DNA from: Phyllostachys edulis
Lineage: Eukaryota; Streptophyta; Magnoliopsida; Poales; Poaceae
NCBI GenBank assembly: GCA_036346405.1
Contig: CM070562.1
Span: forward strand, 66,678,195 to 66,742,194
Reading direction: 5' to 3'
Length of the DNA stretch: 64,000 nucleotides
Made by a program: the position numbers and the translations under genes. Each line of letters starts with the position of its first letter. Position 1 is the stretch's first letter. The notes under the pieces are model-generated. The model saw nothing but the letters and a program-made list of their open reading frames with translations, was not told the origin of the DNA and did not search any database. Shown piece by piece: positions 46,879 to 57,924 of this stretch.

Positions 46879-47280
46879 AGAAGGCAACAGGAGTTCGTGG
46901 GCTCTCGGATGAGAATGAAGCACGTATTGGGGTTTTGGTAATGGGGAGGAGTTGCCCTCCGTAACACGCTCGGACGATTCGACCGTCGTGATGGAAGCTC
47001 TGAACTGCGCTATTGTCTTGAATAATCTTTTATTAATTCTCTCAAAAGGATGTCTTACACACACACACACACACACAACTCTGTAACTACTTGGAATCAA
47101 AGATAAAAGGAAACTATTCAGTATATGATAACTATTCAGTAACTGACAATACGTATGTTGTATTCCTATACGGACTTTGTGTCATTGTTTGCTGCTGCTA
47201 AACTCGATCCAGACACTTCTGCTGATCCTTGTGTTTTGTTACAACGGCTATACCCTTTACCCCAATATGAGTCCATAACA
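46879..47280 (-). repeat. 3' LTR of the Gypsy element
   Basis: On the minus strand it starts TGTTATGGACTCATATTGGG at 47280. Its first 196 bases match 54205-54010 with only a few changes. It includes an (AC)n run at about 47057-47078. The outer end is uncertain by a few bases. Confidence 0.75.
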
Positions 47281-48708
47281 TTTCCTCCGTCCTGGAGAAT
47301 CAGCTTGTCCTCAAGCCGAAACCGAACAAATGACAAAACTCCTAAGTGATACCGGTAGCGCCCACGAAGAGGCCCCCGATGAACCAATAACTCGCAAACA
47401 CTACGACGAAGTCGAGACTTGACTATCTTCTCTGGAGTAGGAACAACTCGACCATGCAATATGTTCGGCAATGCTACGAGATGCTCAGGAGGATCACCAC
47501 GATGCGGTTTTAATAATGCCACATGAAACACATTATGGATTCGAGCTCGAGCCGGCAACTCCAGACAGTAAGCCACAGAACCAATCCGTTCCAAAACACG
47601 AAAAGGACCATAATACCTGGGAACCAGTTTAGAGCGAGGCTAAGATGAAACTGAAGAGATGGGCCGATGTTGCAACCTCAGCCAAACCCATTGTCCCACT
47701 GAAAATGAAACGTTCCGATGATTAATATCATACTGCTCCTTCATGCGATTCTGAGCCTACAAAAGGCGCTCGCGAATCTCTGATAAGAATTCATCGCAAT
47801 CATGAAGTTGAGCATCCACAGCAGCCACACGTGTGACTCCTGGTTCATAAGTAAGCAAAGTTGGAGGGTCACGTCCATAAACAACTCGAAAAGGAGTACA
47901 CTTGAGAGCTGTTTGATAAGACGAATTATAACAAAATTCGGCCCACGAAAGCCACTGTACCTAATGCTTTGGGCGATCACCTAATAAGCAGCGAAGATAC
48001 ATAGCAATCACTCGATTCACAACTTATGTCTGACCATCGGATTGTGGGTGAAATGCCGAGCTCAAATGCAACTGAACGCCTGATAAGCGAAATAATTCGC
48101 TCCAAAAATTGCTTGTGAAAACAGGGTCACAATCACTTACAATGGAAGTTGGAATACCATGTAAGCATACGATCTCATCAAAGAACGCGCGAGCAACCGA
48201 CTCGGCCGTATACGGATGACCCAAAGTAATGAAGTGAGCGTATTTTGAAAAGCGGTCAGCCACTGAAAGAACAACAGACTTGCCATGTACCTTCGGAAGA
48301 CCTTTGATAAAATCCATAGAAATATCCGCCCAAATTGTTGTCGGCACAACTAAGGGCTATAAGAGACCAGCCGGGTGAAGATGTTACATTGACAAACAAC
48401 GCATCCGACCACAAAGTCCCGAACCAATTTAGACAAGGCAGGGTTGTGGAAAGTAGCTCTTAAACGATGCAATGTTTTTTGTATATCCTCATGACCAGTA
48501 TTATGGGCGTCTGCAATCAACTGGTGCCACAAAGAAGAAGAGGTCAATAGGAAAATGCGCCCTCTGTAGAGCAATAAGCCATCAACCAAGCTCCACCCAT
48601 CCTCGGCTTGACCAGACACAATCTGATCACGCAAGGAAGACAATTCTGGTGTGGTCTCCACCTCTTCGCGCATCTGATAAAAAAGAACGAACTGTGGCGA
48701 AGAGATAG
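47281..48708 (-). pseudogene. Gypsy integrase and C-terminal remnant
   Basis: 48350-48708 has the zinc-binding N-terminus (H...H with ADAHNTGHEDIQKTLHRL and C..C in VGCVVCQC). 48024-48347 has the catalytic core with ISMDFIKGLPK, VSDCDPVFTSNFW and FHPQSDGQT. 47741-47980 and 47166-47594 hold the C-terminal region with VFHVALLKPH, VVPTPEKIVKSRLRR and LEDKLILQDGGNVMD, which is the tail of a chromodomain. Several stops and frameshifts break it. The right edge is the solo LTR-B at 48709. Confidence 0.85.
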
Positions 48709-50520
48709 TGTAACATCCTGGTTTTCTGAGCCTTTTTGAAAACTTTCAAAATAAAAAGAACAATTTGGTTTTGATGATAATTCAAAGCTTAACCTGAGAA
48801 TTTCAGAATTTGAAGTGTTTAAAATGACTAAGACAAACTTCAACTAATTCAAAGCTTGGGTCTTTTGGTGTTGCTCTAGCTCTCTAGAGCTGTCTTTCCT
48901 TTTCATGGTACGATTTCCTTTCCTCCATCCTATTTGGGCCTTCTTTTATGTCCAGACCTTCCCTCTTGTTTGGCCTCTGGTGTTGTTCTCCTTTTTCTTG
49001 TCCATTCGGATCTCCCCTTTTCTTTGGAAATCCCGCTCTGTTGAGATCTCCCTTTGGACTTAGACCGCAGACTACTCTGATGGTCATATTTGTGGTCCTT
49101 TGTAAAGATTACCCTTCAGGTCCAGATCACCTTTTTATCAGGACTTCCTTTTTGAAGTTTAGGCCTTCTCTGAGGTTTAGACTTACCTTTGTAGATTAGA
49201 CCTCCTTTGAAGTCTAGATTGTCCTTGCCACTAGACCTCCTTTGAGGACTAGATCATCCTTGTGGTTTTAAACCCTTCTCTATTATTTGGGTACTCTCTA
49301 AGTCTAGACTTCCCTTGTGTTCAGACCTTCTATGTACCCAGACTTTCCTTTTGGTTTGGATCTCTTTGTTGGCTTGAATCTCTTTATGGTTCGGCCCTCT
49401 TTCCTCTTTGCTCATTTGTGCCTCTTCGAACTCCATTGAACCTTCCTCTTGTTCACCTGGACTTTCTTGTGTCCATTTGAACTTCTCCTTGCTTATATCC
49501 CTGTAAGGTTTCTTCTCTGGAAATTCCTTGCCGCTTCAACACGGTATTACCACCATGTGGTACTACCACTGTTCAACTAGCGGTCATACCGCTCCAGGAA
49601 GAAATCAAGTTTCAAAACAGGTGTTCTGGAAAATCCATACCGCATCTATTCGGTGTTACCGCCCTTCAACCCACGGCCATACCGCTCCACGTGAGGTCTA
49701 GCTCTCCCTTCTCATATGATTCTAAAATTTTCATACCGCAGTGTGGCTTACGGTGCTACCAGATCGCGGTAGTACCACTTTCAAGTCACGGTATTATCGT
49801 TCCCTGGAGGCCCTCAAAACCATGGCTGAACCTCCTTGAACTCATTGGACCTCCCTTGATCAAATCCGACCGCTAAAGACCTCCCTTGTGAATCCCCTTC
49901 GTTGGATTTTTCCTCTGGGATTGGACCTCCTTTCCCCTTTGCATGGTCCAATCCAATGCCTTGCACAATATTACTTGTAGACCATTCCATCCATTTTGGA
50001 TGGCCCGATCTAGGTGTAACGTTCGCCCGGTCCGAATGTTCCCTAGGGTGTGGATCGTCCGATCCATATCGGACGGCTTGGCCAAGTTAGCTTGTTCGCT
50101 TGGTCCGAACGGCCCAACCGTTCTAGGCCGTTCGATTGAAATCTAACCACTCCTGTTCCTCCCACCTCTTAACTCGCTAACACTCACCTCCCCTAATTGG
50201 ATCTTAACCGCTAAAGACCTCCCCTTGGAGATCTTAGCCATCAAGCCCTCCTTGATCAGGTCTTGACCGTTAAGACCTCCTTTTGGGGATCTTGGCCGTC
50301 AGGACCACCTTCGGTCGTACCGCTTCGTAAGCCCGGTACTACCGCTACTAGCAACTTCACATCAATTCTTGAACCTCCTTAAAACGCAATTGGACCTCTT
50401 CGTGTCCTTCAGGACCTCGCTGTGTCCTCTAGGACGTCCACCTTCCTTATTTGGACCTTCTCGCATCCTTCAGGACCTCCCCCATGTTCATTAGGACCTC
50501 CCTCGCGTCCGTTCAAGCCT

Positions 50521-50830
50521 CCTGCGCAGTTCAGACCTCCCCTTTGTAGATCTGACCGTTAGGACCTCCCCTTTGGAGATCCTAACCGTTCAAACCTTCC
50601 CCTTTGTAGATCTGACTGTTAGGACCCCCCCCTTGGAGATCCTAACCGTTCAGACCTTCCCCTTTGATAGATCTGACCGTTAGGACCTTCCCTTTGGAGA
50701 TCTTAACCGTCCAGACCTCCCCTTGCTTTTGATCTGACCATTAGGACCTCCTCTATGGAGATCTTAACCGTCCAGACCTCCCCTTTGATAGATCTGACCG
50801 CTAGGACCTCCCTTGGGAGATCCTAGCCAT
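50521..50830 (+). repeat. 60-61 bp tandem repeat, five copies
   Basis: GATCTGAC.(G/A)TTAGGACC starts at 50549, 50609, 50670, 50731 and 50791, with periods of 60, 61, 61 and 60. Each unit also carries GGAGATC.TAACCGT. It is part of LTR-B. Confidence 0.88.
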
Positions 50831-53219
50831 CAGACCTCCCCTTACTGTTGAGCTTGACCTTTGGACCTCCCGTGAGCAGGTATTTTGGACCCCCTGTCCA
50901 TAGGACCTCCCTTGCGGGTTGAGGCCACTTGGTGGCTAGGACCTCCCTTGCAGGTTGAGGCCACTTGGTGGCCAGGACCTCCAGTCCTTGCGCATGGGAG
51001 TCTCCCCTCATGTCATGTTTGTTGTGTCGCATTAAATACTACCATCCTTTTTGAAGTAACTGTGCTATCTTTGTGTCACTTCTTGTACTAACTCCCACTT
51101 TTCCTCACCTGCTCCCATCTCTTCCCACACCTGCTCTTGACCTCATGTGCCCTTGGACCTCCCAGCAGCTCTGACAATATAAGCTCGAGCAGCCCTCCCC
51201 CCTTCACCTCTTTCCTCATTCTCCACCCTCTGGTTCACCCGACCAGCTCTTAGACCTCTTTCCATGTTCTCTGGATCCTCTCCCTAGCCGTCGGACCTCC
51301 TCCAACCAGCTCTTTGGATCTCCTCTTAGCCATCGAACCTCTCTGTTGGCTCTTGTTTTATGTTTCTCTGGAGTTCTTTCGGTTTTACCTAGCATTGGTT
51401 TGATTTGCGCTGTTTTATCGTGTAGACCTCAACGCCCTTGGTGAGCTCGAGCCTGGTGAGAAAGTGAACCGTGAAGCCTTTCAAGCAGGAGACAAGTTAC
51501 ACCCTTGACCATATTGCACCCGTTACTTCAAATTACTATGTTCTGTTTCAAAGGTATATGCATGCCTACTTTACTAAGTTATTTCAATACCTATTTTTAA
51601 GATGGTAGCTATGCCTAATGTCCATTGTACAGCCACTGTTGACACTGATCCCGTCCATTGTCACCCTAGACGAAAATTTGGTCTTCGCAATAGTGAGAAC
51701 CAGATGCATTTAAAAAAAATATGTGCTTAGTCTTGCTAGACCAAAACTTTGATTTGGGAAAATTTTACCAACATGACCAACTGCTATTTAAAGGTTTTAA
51801 GCCATGGCATTGGGTTGTCATGAAAACTTTTAAATGCTTTTGAAAAGCAAATGAAAGGAAAATGGATTTGGACTTGGGCGAATTGGCTGGCTTGGTGGGT
51901 GCAATGTTCATGCACGGACTCAATCCTGGGTAAGGTTGAGGTCCAGGGGTTTGTGGTGGTCGCCCAAGTTAGTTGAGGACCGGCCTTTGAGCGTCCCTTT
52001 GCTAGGCCTATAATGGGCTATGCCTCATCGTACAACCACATGTCTCCAGAATGGGGCGTGGGACCTGGCAAACTAATTTGCAAAGCTCCACCGTAGTTGT
52101 TCTACTTGGATGTGTGGGAGGTCTTCTAGGGCCTATGGTCTTTCATAACCTGTGTTTCCCACCGGCGCAAGAGGGGGCCCCGATCCTGCGGATTTGTATC
52201 CAATAGAGGCGAAACCTTAGCGAGGAGGGACTGTGGTGGAATGATGCATTGTAAAGGCCTTGTCATGAGCTCTAGACCTCTTACCTTCGGCAGTGAGAGG
52301 TGGTATTGACGAATGCCAAACCAACTAGAGAAATCATGTCATGTGAGTAAAGTGTACAACCTTTGCAGAGTGTAAAACTATTCGAATTGCCGTGTCCGCG
52401 GTCATGGACATGCTGGCAATGTCACTCAAAGTTAGATCTTGGTTTTGGGTTTCAAAAGGTTTGTGAAAAATGGTTTTGGATTGCTATCCAAATGGGAATT
52501 GGGGCGGGAAGCCTTGTGACAGGAGGGTATCCTTCACCACTTGTTAATGAAAGTTATCCAACTAAAAATTGAGTTTTGGAAAATGAACTTCTACTTATGA
52601 TAATTGCTTTGGAACTTAGTACTTGTAATTGAAACAAACTTGGCTTTACGCAAATCAACCATATTATGCCATCCCCTTGATATCCATTATGCATGTCATT
52701 TTGTTATTCCACGGGTGTAACTTGCGAGCACGGTTGTTGTGCTCACTCTTGCTTGAAACTAATCTTGAGCAGGAATGGAAGCTTAAGGAGATCTTGCTGT
52801 GGACCAAGTGGTCCTGGACCGACTAATATTGCGCCCTCCAGCCGATTGCCTGTGGTGTATCGGGTGGCTTATGTTGTTTTCTTCCGTTGTATGCTGGCTG
52901 TTGGCTTGTAAGCCTCCTTTTGTAAGCAACTTTGTTGGTATTAATAAAGATCTCATTGAAGTATATGTTATCACTTGTCTTGTTGTGTGAACTAGCCGAT
53001 GATCTTTGGGACTGGTTCAGATCGCAGTGGACTTAAGGTCCTTCCAAGCCCCACGCCCTTCGGGAGTTGGTTCTGTGAAGACCTCCTCTCAGGAGGTACC
53101 GAGCGGTACTACCGGGCTTATGTGCGGTAGTACCGGGCGGGCAGGTGGTGCTTGGGATGACCTCGAGTCCCAGACTTGCCTCGGGTCAAGATCCCAGTTC
53201 CCCTCGAGCGGTCCTACTG

Positions 53220-53272
53220 GACCCTCAAGCGGAACTATCGGACCCTCAAGCGGAACTACCGGACCCCGGTCC
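53220..53272 (+). repeat. 24-bp unit, two to three copies
   Basis: GGACCCTCAAGCGGAACTA(T/C)CGG is repeated in tandem near the 3' end of LTR-B. Confidence 0.7.
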
Positions 53273-53485
53273 TACTGAACTCCTGTGCGGTACTATCGGA
53301 CCTCCTGGGAGGTCCTGATGGTCTTCTAGGGATCCGGAAGTACCTCACGGGTGGCTCTCGGAGGGTTCATGGTCTGGGTGGTCTTACCGGGATGCTCTAC
53401 GGGACGTCCTGGGAGTTCCTAGTGGACTTTTCAGGAGGTCCTGGAGGACCTCTCGGGTAGCCCTTGGCCGGGTCGTCACAGATAG

Positions 53486-54009
53486 CATGCATAGAGAGGC
53501 TTTCATCTCGGCGGGAAAGAGCATTTGCAGCAGCGTTCTACTTGCCTGGCTGAAAAACCACAGTAAAATCGAATCCAAACAACTTGCTTACCCAATGGTG
53601 CTGAGGTATCGTGGATAATCGTTGATCAAGCAAGAACTTAAGACTATAATGGTCAGTATGGATGGTGAACTCGCGACCCCATAGGTATGGTCGCCAATGA
53701 CGTACTGCCTTGACGAGACCAATAAGTTCTCGCTCGTATGCTGCCAATTTTGCATGATGAGGTGGTACCGCCTGGCTGAAAAAAGCAATTGGGCACTTGC
53801 CTTGATGCAGAACCGCGCCAACTCCAGTGCCGAATGCGTCACAATCGACCATAAAAGTTTTGGCAAAATCGGGCAGCTGTAGAACGGGTGCGGACGTAAG
53901 AGCTACCTTGAGAGCTTCGAACGCATGAGTGGCCTCCTCCGACCAGCCAAAAGACTCCTTTTTGAGCAACTTTGTTAACGGAGCTGCAATGACACCATAG
54001 TTCTTGATG
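53486..54009 (-). pseudogene. Gypsy RT end and RNase H remnant
   Basis: From 54009 leftward it reads FIKNYGVIAAPLTKLLKK, FGWSEEATHAFEALK, then LPDFAKTFMVDCDAFGTGVGAVL (first catalytic Asp region), FFSQAVPPHHAKLAAYERELIGLV (Glu region), HTDHYSLKFLLDQ and HWVSKLFGFDF. One in-frame stop follows QPGK. The frame is otherwise open for more than 140 codons. The right edge joins LTR sequence, and the left edge is the solo LTR-B. Confidence 0.9.
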
Positions 54010-54205
54010 AACTACTTGGAATCAAAGATAAAAGGAAACTATTCAGTATATGATAACTATTCAGTAACTGACAATACGTATGTTGTATTCCTATACAGAC
54101 TCTGCGTCATTGTTTGCTGCTGCTAAACTCGATCCGGACACTTCTGCTGATCCTTGCATTTTGTTACGACGGCTATACCCTTTACCCCAATATGAGTCCA
54201 TAACA
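54010..54205 (-). repeat. 5' LTR remnant of the Gypsy element, joined to RT
   Basis: It is nearly identical to 47085-47280. It starts TGTTATGG at 54205 and after 196 bases runs directly into RT codons. Primer site, gag and protease are therefore deleted. Confidence 0.85.
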
Positions 54206-54210
54206 GCGAG

Positions 54211-56017
54211 TCCCTAGTGTAAGGCATGTCTAGATATTTAGAGATACTATATTGCATATTAGTCAAGACAAAATATTTTGATTATTAGAAATTGTTTAAA
54301 ATAGTAGAACTGGCAAGGAACTTATGCAAAAATGTGATCAAACATAAATGCTCGTACCAAGAAATATTCTTTTAAAAAAATATCAGCCAAGGGCATCATA
54401 GCTAAAATCTTACAACATGGATATTAGCTGGATGGTTCAAGGATTCATTAGATGTGGTAGTTGCCTGTGAATTTGAATATTTGATATGCTTTTCAATATC
54501 TGCATCTGAACTGCCCACAGTGACTGTTAATAGAGAAAAATCGCCCAACTTTGGTAATGCATCCGGTGCATCTGTGTCTAACAGAATTCAGTCCAAGGGT
54601 ATCTATAACAAATACAAGTGCCGTTCATTGGTAAATCGTTCTGAGATAGAATGTCATAGTACATGATTAATCTACTTACTGATTTTTAGCATTTGCTTTG
54701 CCTTGGTGTATTTCATGCCCATAAGGAAACCCGACATCGAAAAGTAACAACCTAATTTGCAAGGCTGGGCACCATTTATGAAGATCCCAGATACGAATGC
54801 AATAGCAAACCTGTTGGGAAAGGTCCAGTTTGCCTGCACGCAACCAAAATGCTGACACAACAAATGTACTATGTAACATTTATTTGTAGAGAAGTGATGA
54901 GGAGCTACATGACATTCGCATTAGTGGACTGGAAGTGTGGAACCTGTACTCAATATGACATTTGTTACCTAAGACGAGCAGGATTCTCGAGGTTTTGGTT
55001 ATCCAAAAATCAACTATTATTGCAGTTTAGCCAAACCATCAATGTGACATTGCATAAATGAAGTACAAATCAACTCTAGGCAATAATCAAGTCGGATGGA
55101 ATGACTAAAAATTTGCGATTATGTTCCACCAAGTTAACAGAAACCCATGCCATGACCAATTCCAACAAGCTCCTGAAGCTGGTTATGGATCACAATCCAT
55201 ATCAAAAGACAAAGATGGAGCACTTAATAAAAATTAACTATAGAAACACCTATGGGTTGCCAGTTAATTCTTGCAGCATCCACAACAGGATAGGCATATA
55301 CAAGGGCTAAAATCTAATTGTATAGTCCATTGAATTATAATTAATGGCCAGTGAGATGGTTAGAGGGAGCATAAACAAATGGAGGTTAGTTTAAGCTTGA
55401 TACAATAAAGCCTAGGTTTGGAGCCATGAGCTCCAGCACATGGAGCCCCTCAATGGGCAAAGGTAATTGAGATTCGGACCATATGAGATTCGGCTGAAGG
55501 CTTTCCTTGCTTAACTTTACTTTGCATCAGATTCGGACCACATTGGAACACACACACACACACACACACATGCGCGTGCACACGCACACACACATCTCAT
55601 CTTACCTGTAGCAAGTTGAGGATCACATAACTTCTTAATCTACTAATCGCTACTACATAGCATATGTAATCTCTCTTCCACATCCTTAACATATTAAACT
55701 TCTTAATCTACTAAATACTACTCCATAGCAAATAGAATGTCTTTTTCACATCCTTAACATTTGAAACACCTCTAATGGGGGAAAGTTGAAAACTCAATAG
55801 GTAGACACAAAGGACTCCTTAGACTTGTGAAAATTATACCACCCAAAACACCAAATAAAAAGGACCACAGTTCCTTAAAAACAACAGAACAAGAAATATC
55901 CTTACTTGCTCAAATTTGCAAAAACAACAGTAGTTCCTCAAGCTTGTCCATCCGGATCTTCTTTGCAACCCTAAAGTAAATTGAGAATTGTGACAAGACA
56001 ATTTGGGAGATACCTAC
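54211..56017. other. Intergenic or decayed gene sequence
   Basis: This AT-rich region contains a (CA)n-rich tract at about 55548-55595. A minus-strand frame at 54672-54863 gives a hydrophobic, protein-like translation that I could not place. The missing downstream exons of the adjacent S4-domain gene were sought here and not found. Confidence 0.4.
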
Positions 56018-56627
56018 ATTTTTGAGTGTAGAAATCAGGTAGTCAACAAGTTCTGGATCAACAAGGACCTGAGCACCTCTTCCTCCCTAACAAAAAATGC
56101 AAAGAGACATCTCAAATGTTGAGAAGGACGGATGTGAAAAAAAATGGCCACAACATCCAGAAAATGAGCAATTGGGAAGGCAGTCCACCTGCAAAAGTAT
56201 ATCTCCAACTTTCTCCCTTGTTATTCCTGTCCCAAGAATAGCACCGAGAAAGTCACCATGAGAGCAGGGTTCCAATTAGAAATTTGAATGCTGGGGATGG
56301 TCTCACAGTCAGCTTACATAACAGATAGTGGTGCTTATAATATAAATTTGAGAAAACCTCAAAGCTGCAACTACATCTGGGTTACTTGTCAGAGTCCGGA
56401 TGTCCAATTGAAGTTCGGCACCGCTTAGCCTACATACATATATAAATGAGAAACAAGGTAGATAGGCTAATGGAAGCTATAAGCAAATTTCCTTTGATGG
56501 TATTTGAATTTCACCTGTGGATAGCCCCACGTACTCTTGCTTTGATATCATCTAACTTCTCAATTACCAGCATAGCCTCTTTTATTATAGTCGGAGTAAG
56601 AAAATTGGTGTGGAAAACGTCTCTCCT
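56018..56627 (-). pseudogene. Chloroplast S4-domain / YlmH-like protein gene, four recognisable exons
   Basis: Four exons with good GT-AG borders read leftward. Exon 56515-56627 encodes RRDVFHTNFLTP and LVIEKLDDIKARV. Exon 56358-56423 encodes AELQLDIRTLTSNPDVVAAL. Exon 56189-56290 encodes EPCSHGDFLGAILGTGITRE and KVGDILLQ. Exon 56018-56086 encodes GAQVLVDPELVDYLISTL. This is the YlmH-like region of plant S4 RNA-binding proteins, a plastid-targeted family of bacterial origin called photosystem II S4 domain proteins. Phases between exons agree at most junctions. An in-frame TAA at 56276-56278, a one-base phase problem at the start of that exon, and loss of the rest of the protein including the S4 domain argue for a pseudogene or gene fragment. 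The homology is secure; the pseudogene status is inferred. Confidence 0.8.
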
Positions 56628-56968
56628 CTAGGAAGCCCTTTCTGCTTGCATAAGTTGGATGTCAATATAAATTCATGAATTAAGGGAATAACTATATCAG
56701 CATCAAACTCCACACCCACTATTATATTACCAAGTTCAATACTGGAACTTGTTTGGTTATAATTTATGCAGGGAGGAACTGGTGCTGAATGGGAATACAC
56801 TAAGATAGTATTCCCGGGGGAGGGGCATTGTAAGCTGTGAAATCTTGAAACTTTGTCCCAGAGATCCAAGAAATGACACGAGCGAAGCAAATGATCGAAA
56901 ACAACACGAAATTTGACAAGAACAACCATGAGCCAGATCGGCGGCAAGCGGGACGGAGAGGTGCTCAC

Positions 56969-57445
56969 CTTGGTGACGTACTCGATCTCGGCGAACTTGA
57001 AGGTGATGCCGAGGCAGCTGAAGAGCACGGAGACAAGTGTGCGAGTTTTGCCAAGGCGTGGTCGGAGCTCCCGCCGTCGGCCTCCATCCGTCGCCACCTC
57101 GAATGCCTCTGCCACCGCCGTCGTGGCGTCTCCATCCTCCGCCACACACCACCACGGCCGCCCGCGCCAAGACAACAAGCTCGGCCGGTGCCGCCGACCA
57201 CTTACATCTGCGGTGCGTCCGAGGAAGCCATGGGGAGGCTGAAAAGAGGAACTCGGCGGGGTTGGAAGAGGATGGGGCTCACGTTGCCGACGCGGCCGTT
57301 GAGGGAGATGTTGTTGAAGAGGTGGCCGTCCGTCATGGGGTCGGCGAACTCCGACTCCGTGGGGGCGCGGGAGGCTGCGGAGCCATGCTGGCACAAAGGA
57401 ATCCGGCGTACTGGTCGCCGTCGGCAGTGGCTGCGGAGGCGACAT
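56969..57445 (-). pseudogene. Candidate first exon upstream of the YlmH-like exons
   Basis: A minus-strand frame starting at 57445 is GC-rich and Pro/Arg-rich, as plastid transit regions of grass genes often are. It ends LGITFKFAEIEYVTK followed by a good donor GTGAGC at 56968. Its phase fits the next exon at 56627. The protein sequence is not one I recognise from the family, so it could belong to a different gene or be a replaced first exon. Confidence 0.35.
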
Positions 57446-57849
57446 CGGGGTCGCGACGAGAGGCTACGGTTTTGGGTGGCGGAGATGGGGAGTGGGGGTT
57501 TGAGGCAGAGGGTGATGGGAATGAGGGCGGAGATCGTGAAGACGAAAGCGGGCGGTTGCTCGGCAGGGAGGGCGCAGTTGCGGGTGGGGGAGGGTGGGAT
57601 CGTCCCTGCAAGGTAAAACTCTGTATTTGCTCCCTTCCTCTCTTTCTGAGTCTGCGTCGCGAAAGAAAACACCTAGAGCGCATCTCCACTGGCCCAGTCG
57701 AATTGGTTAGTAGCCCATGATCTGGACCCATACATCATCAACTCCTCCAGCTTATGGGCCTGGTTCATGCACGAAACCCTTCAGAGTTGGAGGCACAATA
57801 CCACGACTCCAGCGCTGGGCGCGCACAGGCCGCTAGTCACCCATCAATA

Positions 57850-57860
57850 ATCCCACATCG
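57850..57860 (+). promoter_or_regulatory. Plant snRNA upstream sequence element (USE)
   Basis: ATCCCACATCG is an exact match to the plant consensus RTCCCACATCG required by snRNA genes. Confidence 0.92.
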
Positions 57861-57895
57861 CCGAGAGAGGAAGACGCGTGGAACGCTGGGCGCTA

Positions 57896-57903
57896 CATAT
57901 AGG
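57896..57903 (+). promoter_or_regulatory. TATA box of the U12 snRNA gene
   Basis: CATATAGG lies about 37 bp downstream of the USE, close to the four-turn spacing of RNA polymerase II snRNA genes and longer than the three-turn spacing of polymerase III ones. It is about 25 bp upstream of the predicted RNA 5' end. Confidence 0.8.
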
Positions 57904-57924
57904 AGGCGCGGTGCTAGCGTAGAA

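Larger units (their letters stand above)
48709..53480 (+). mobile_element. Solo LTR-B, 4.8 kb, perfect TSD GATAG
   Basis: It starts TGTAACATCCTGGTTTTCTG and ends GGGTCGTCACA. GATAG is present on both sides (48704-48708 and 53481-53485). Removing it with one GATAG restores the reading of the Gypsy polyprotein between RNase H and integrase. The interior is dominated by (A)GGACCTCC phrases, a 60-61-bp array (50521-50830), CGGTA.TACCGC-type motifs (49540-49800 and 53090-53290) and palindromes of the form AGGACCTCCTGGGAGGTCCT-like sequence near the end. No gag or pol is present. Confidence 0.92.
46879..54205 (-). mobile_element. Ty3/Gypsy chromovirus-like element, internally deleted, split by solo LTR-B
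   Basis: Minus-strand order: 5' LTR remnant (54205-54010), RT end and RNase H (54009-53486), solo LTR-B insertion, integrase (48708-47400), degenerate chromodomain-like tail, polypurine tract (GGACGGAGGAAA), then 3' LTR (47280-46879). gag, protease and most of RT are missing: LTR sequence joins directly to RT at about 54010. GCGAG occurs on both outer sides (46874-46878 and 54206-54210), a candidate target duplication. The LTR end by that reading is CT and not CA, so the outer boundary is tentative. The domain order RT-RNase H-integrase and the LEDKLILQ...GGNVMD end fit a Reina-like chromovirus. Confidence 0.85.

Noticed and set aside
50521..50830. Regularly spaced repeats that could suggest a CRISPR-like array
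   Set aside because: Units are directly adjacent without unique spacers, inside a plant LTR.
54672..54879. Hydrophobic minus-strand frames as YlmH downstream exons
   Set aside because: No resemblance to the expected S4-domain region; left unassigned.
56585..57445. A single 286-codon minus-strand frame
   Set aside because: It reads across a clear donor at 56968 and an acceptor before 56627 in the wrong register for the YlmH-like exon, so it is not one protein.
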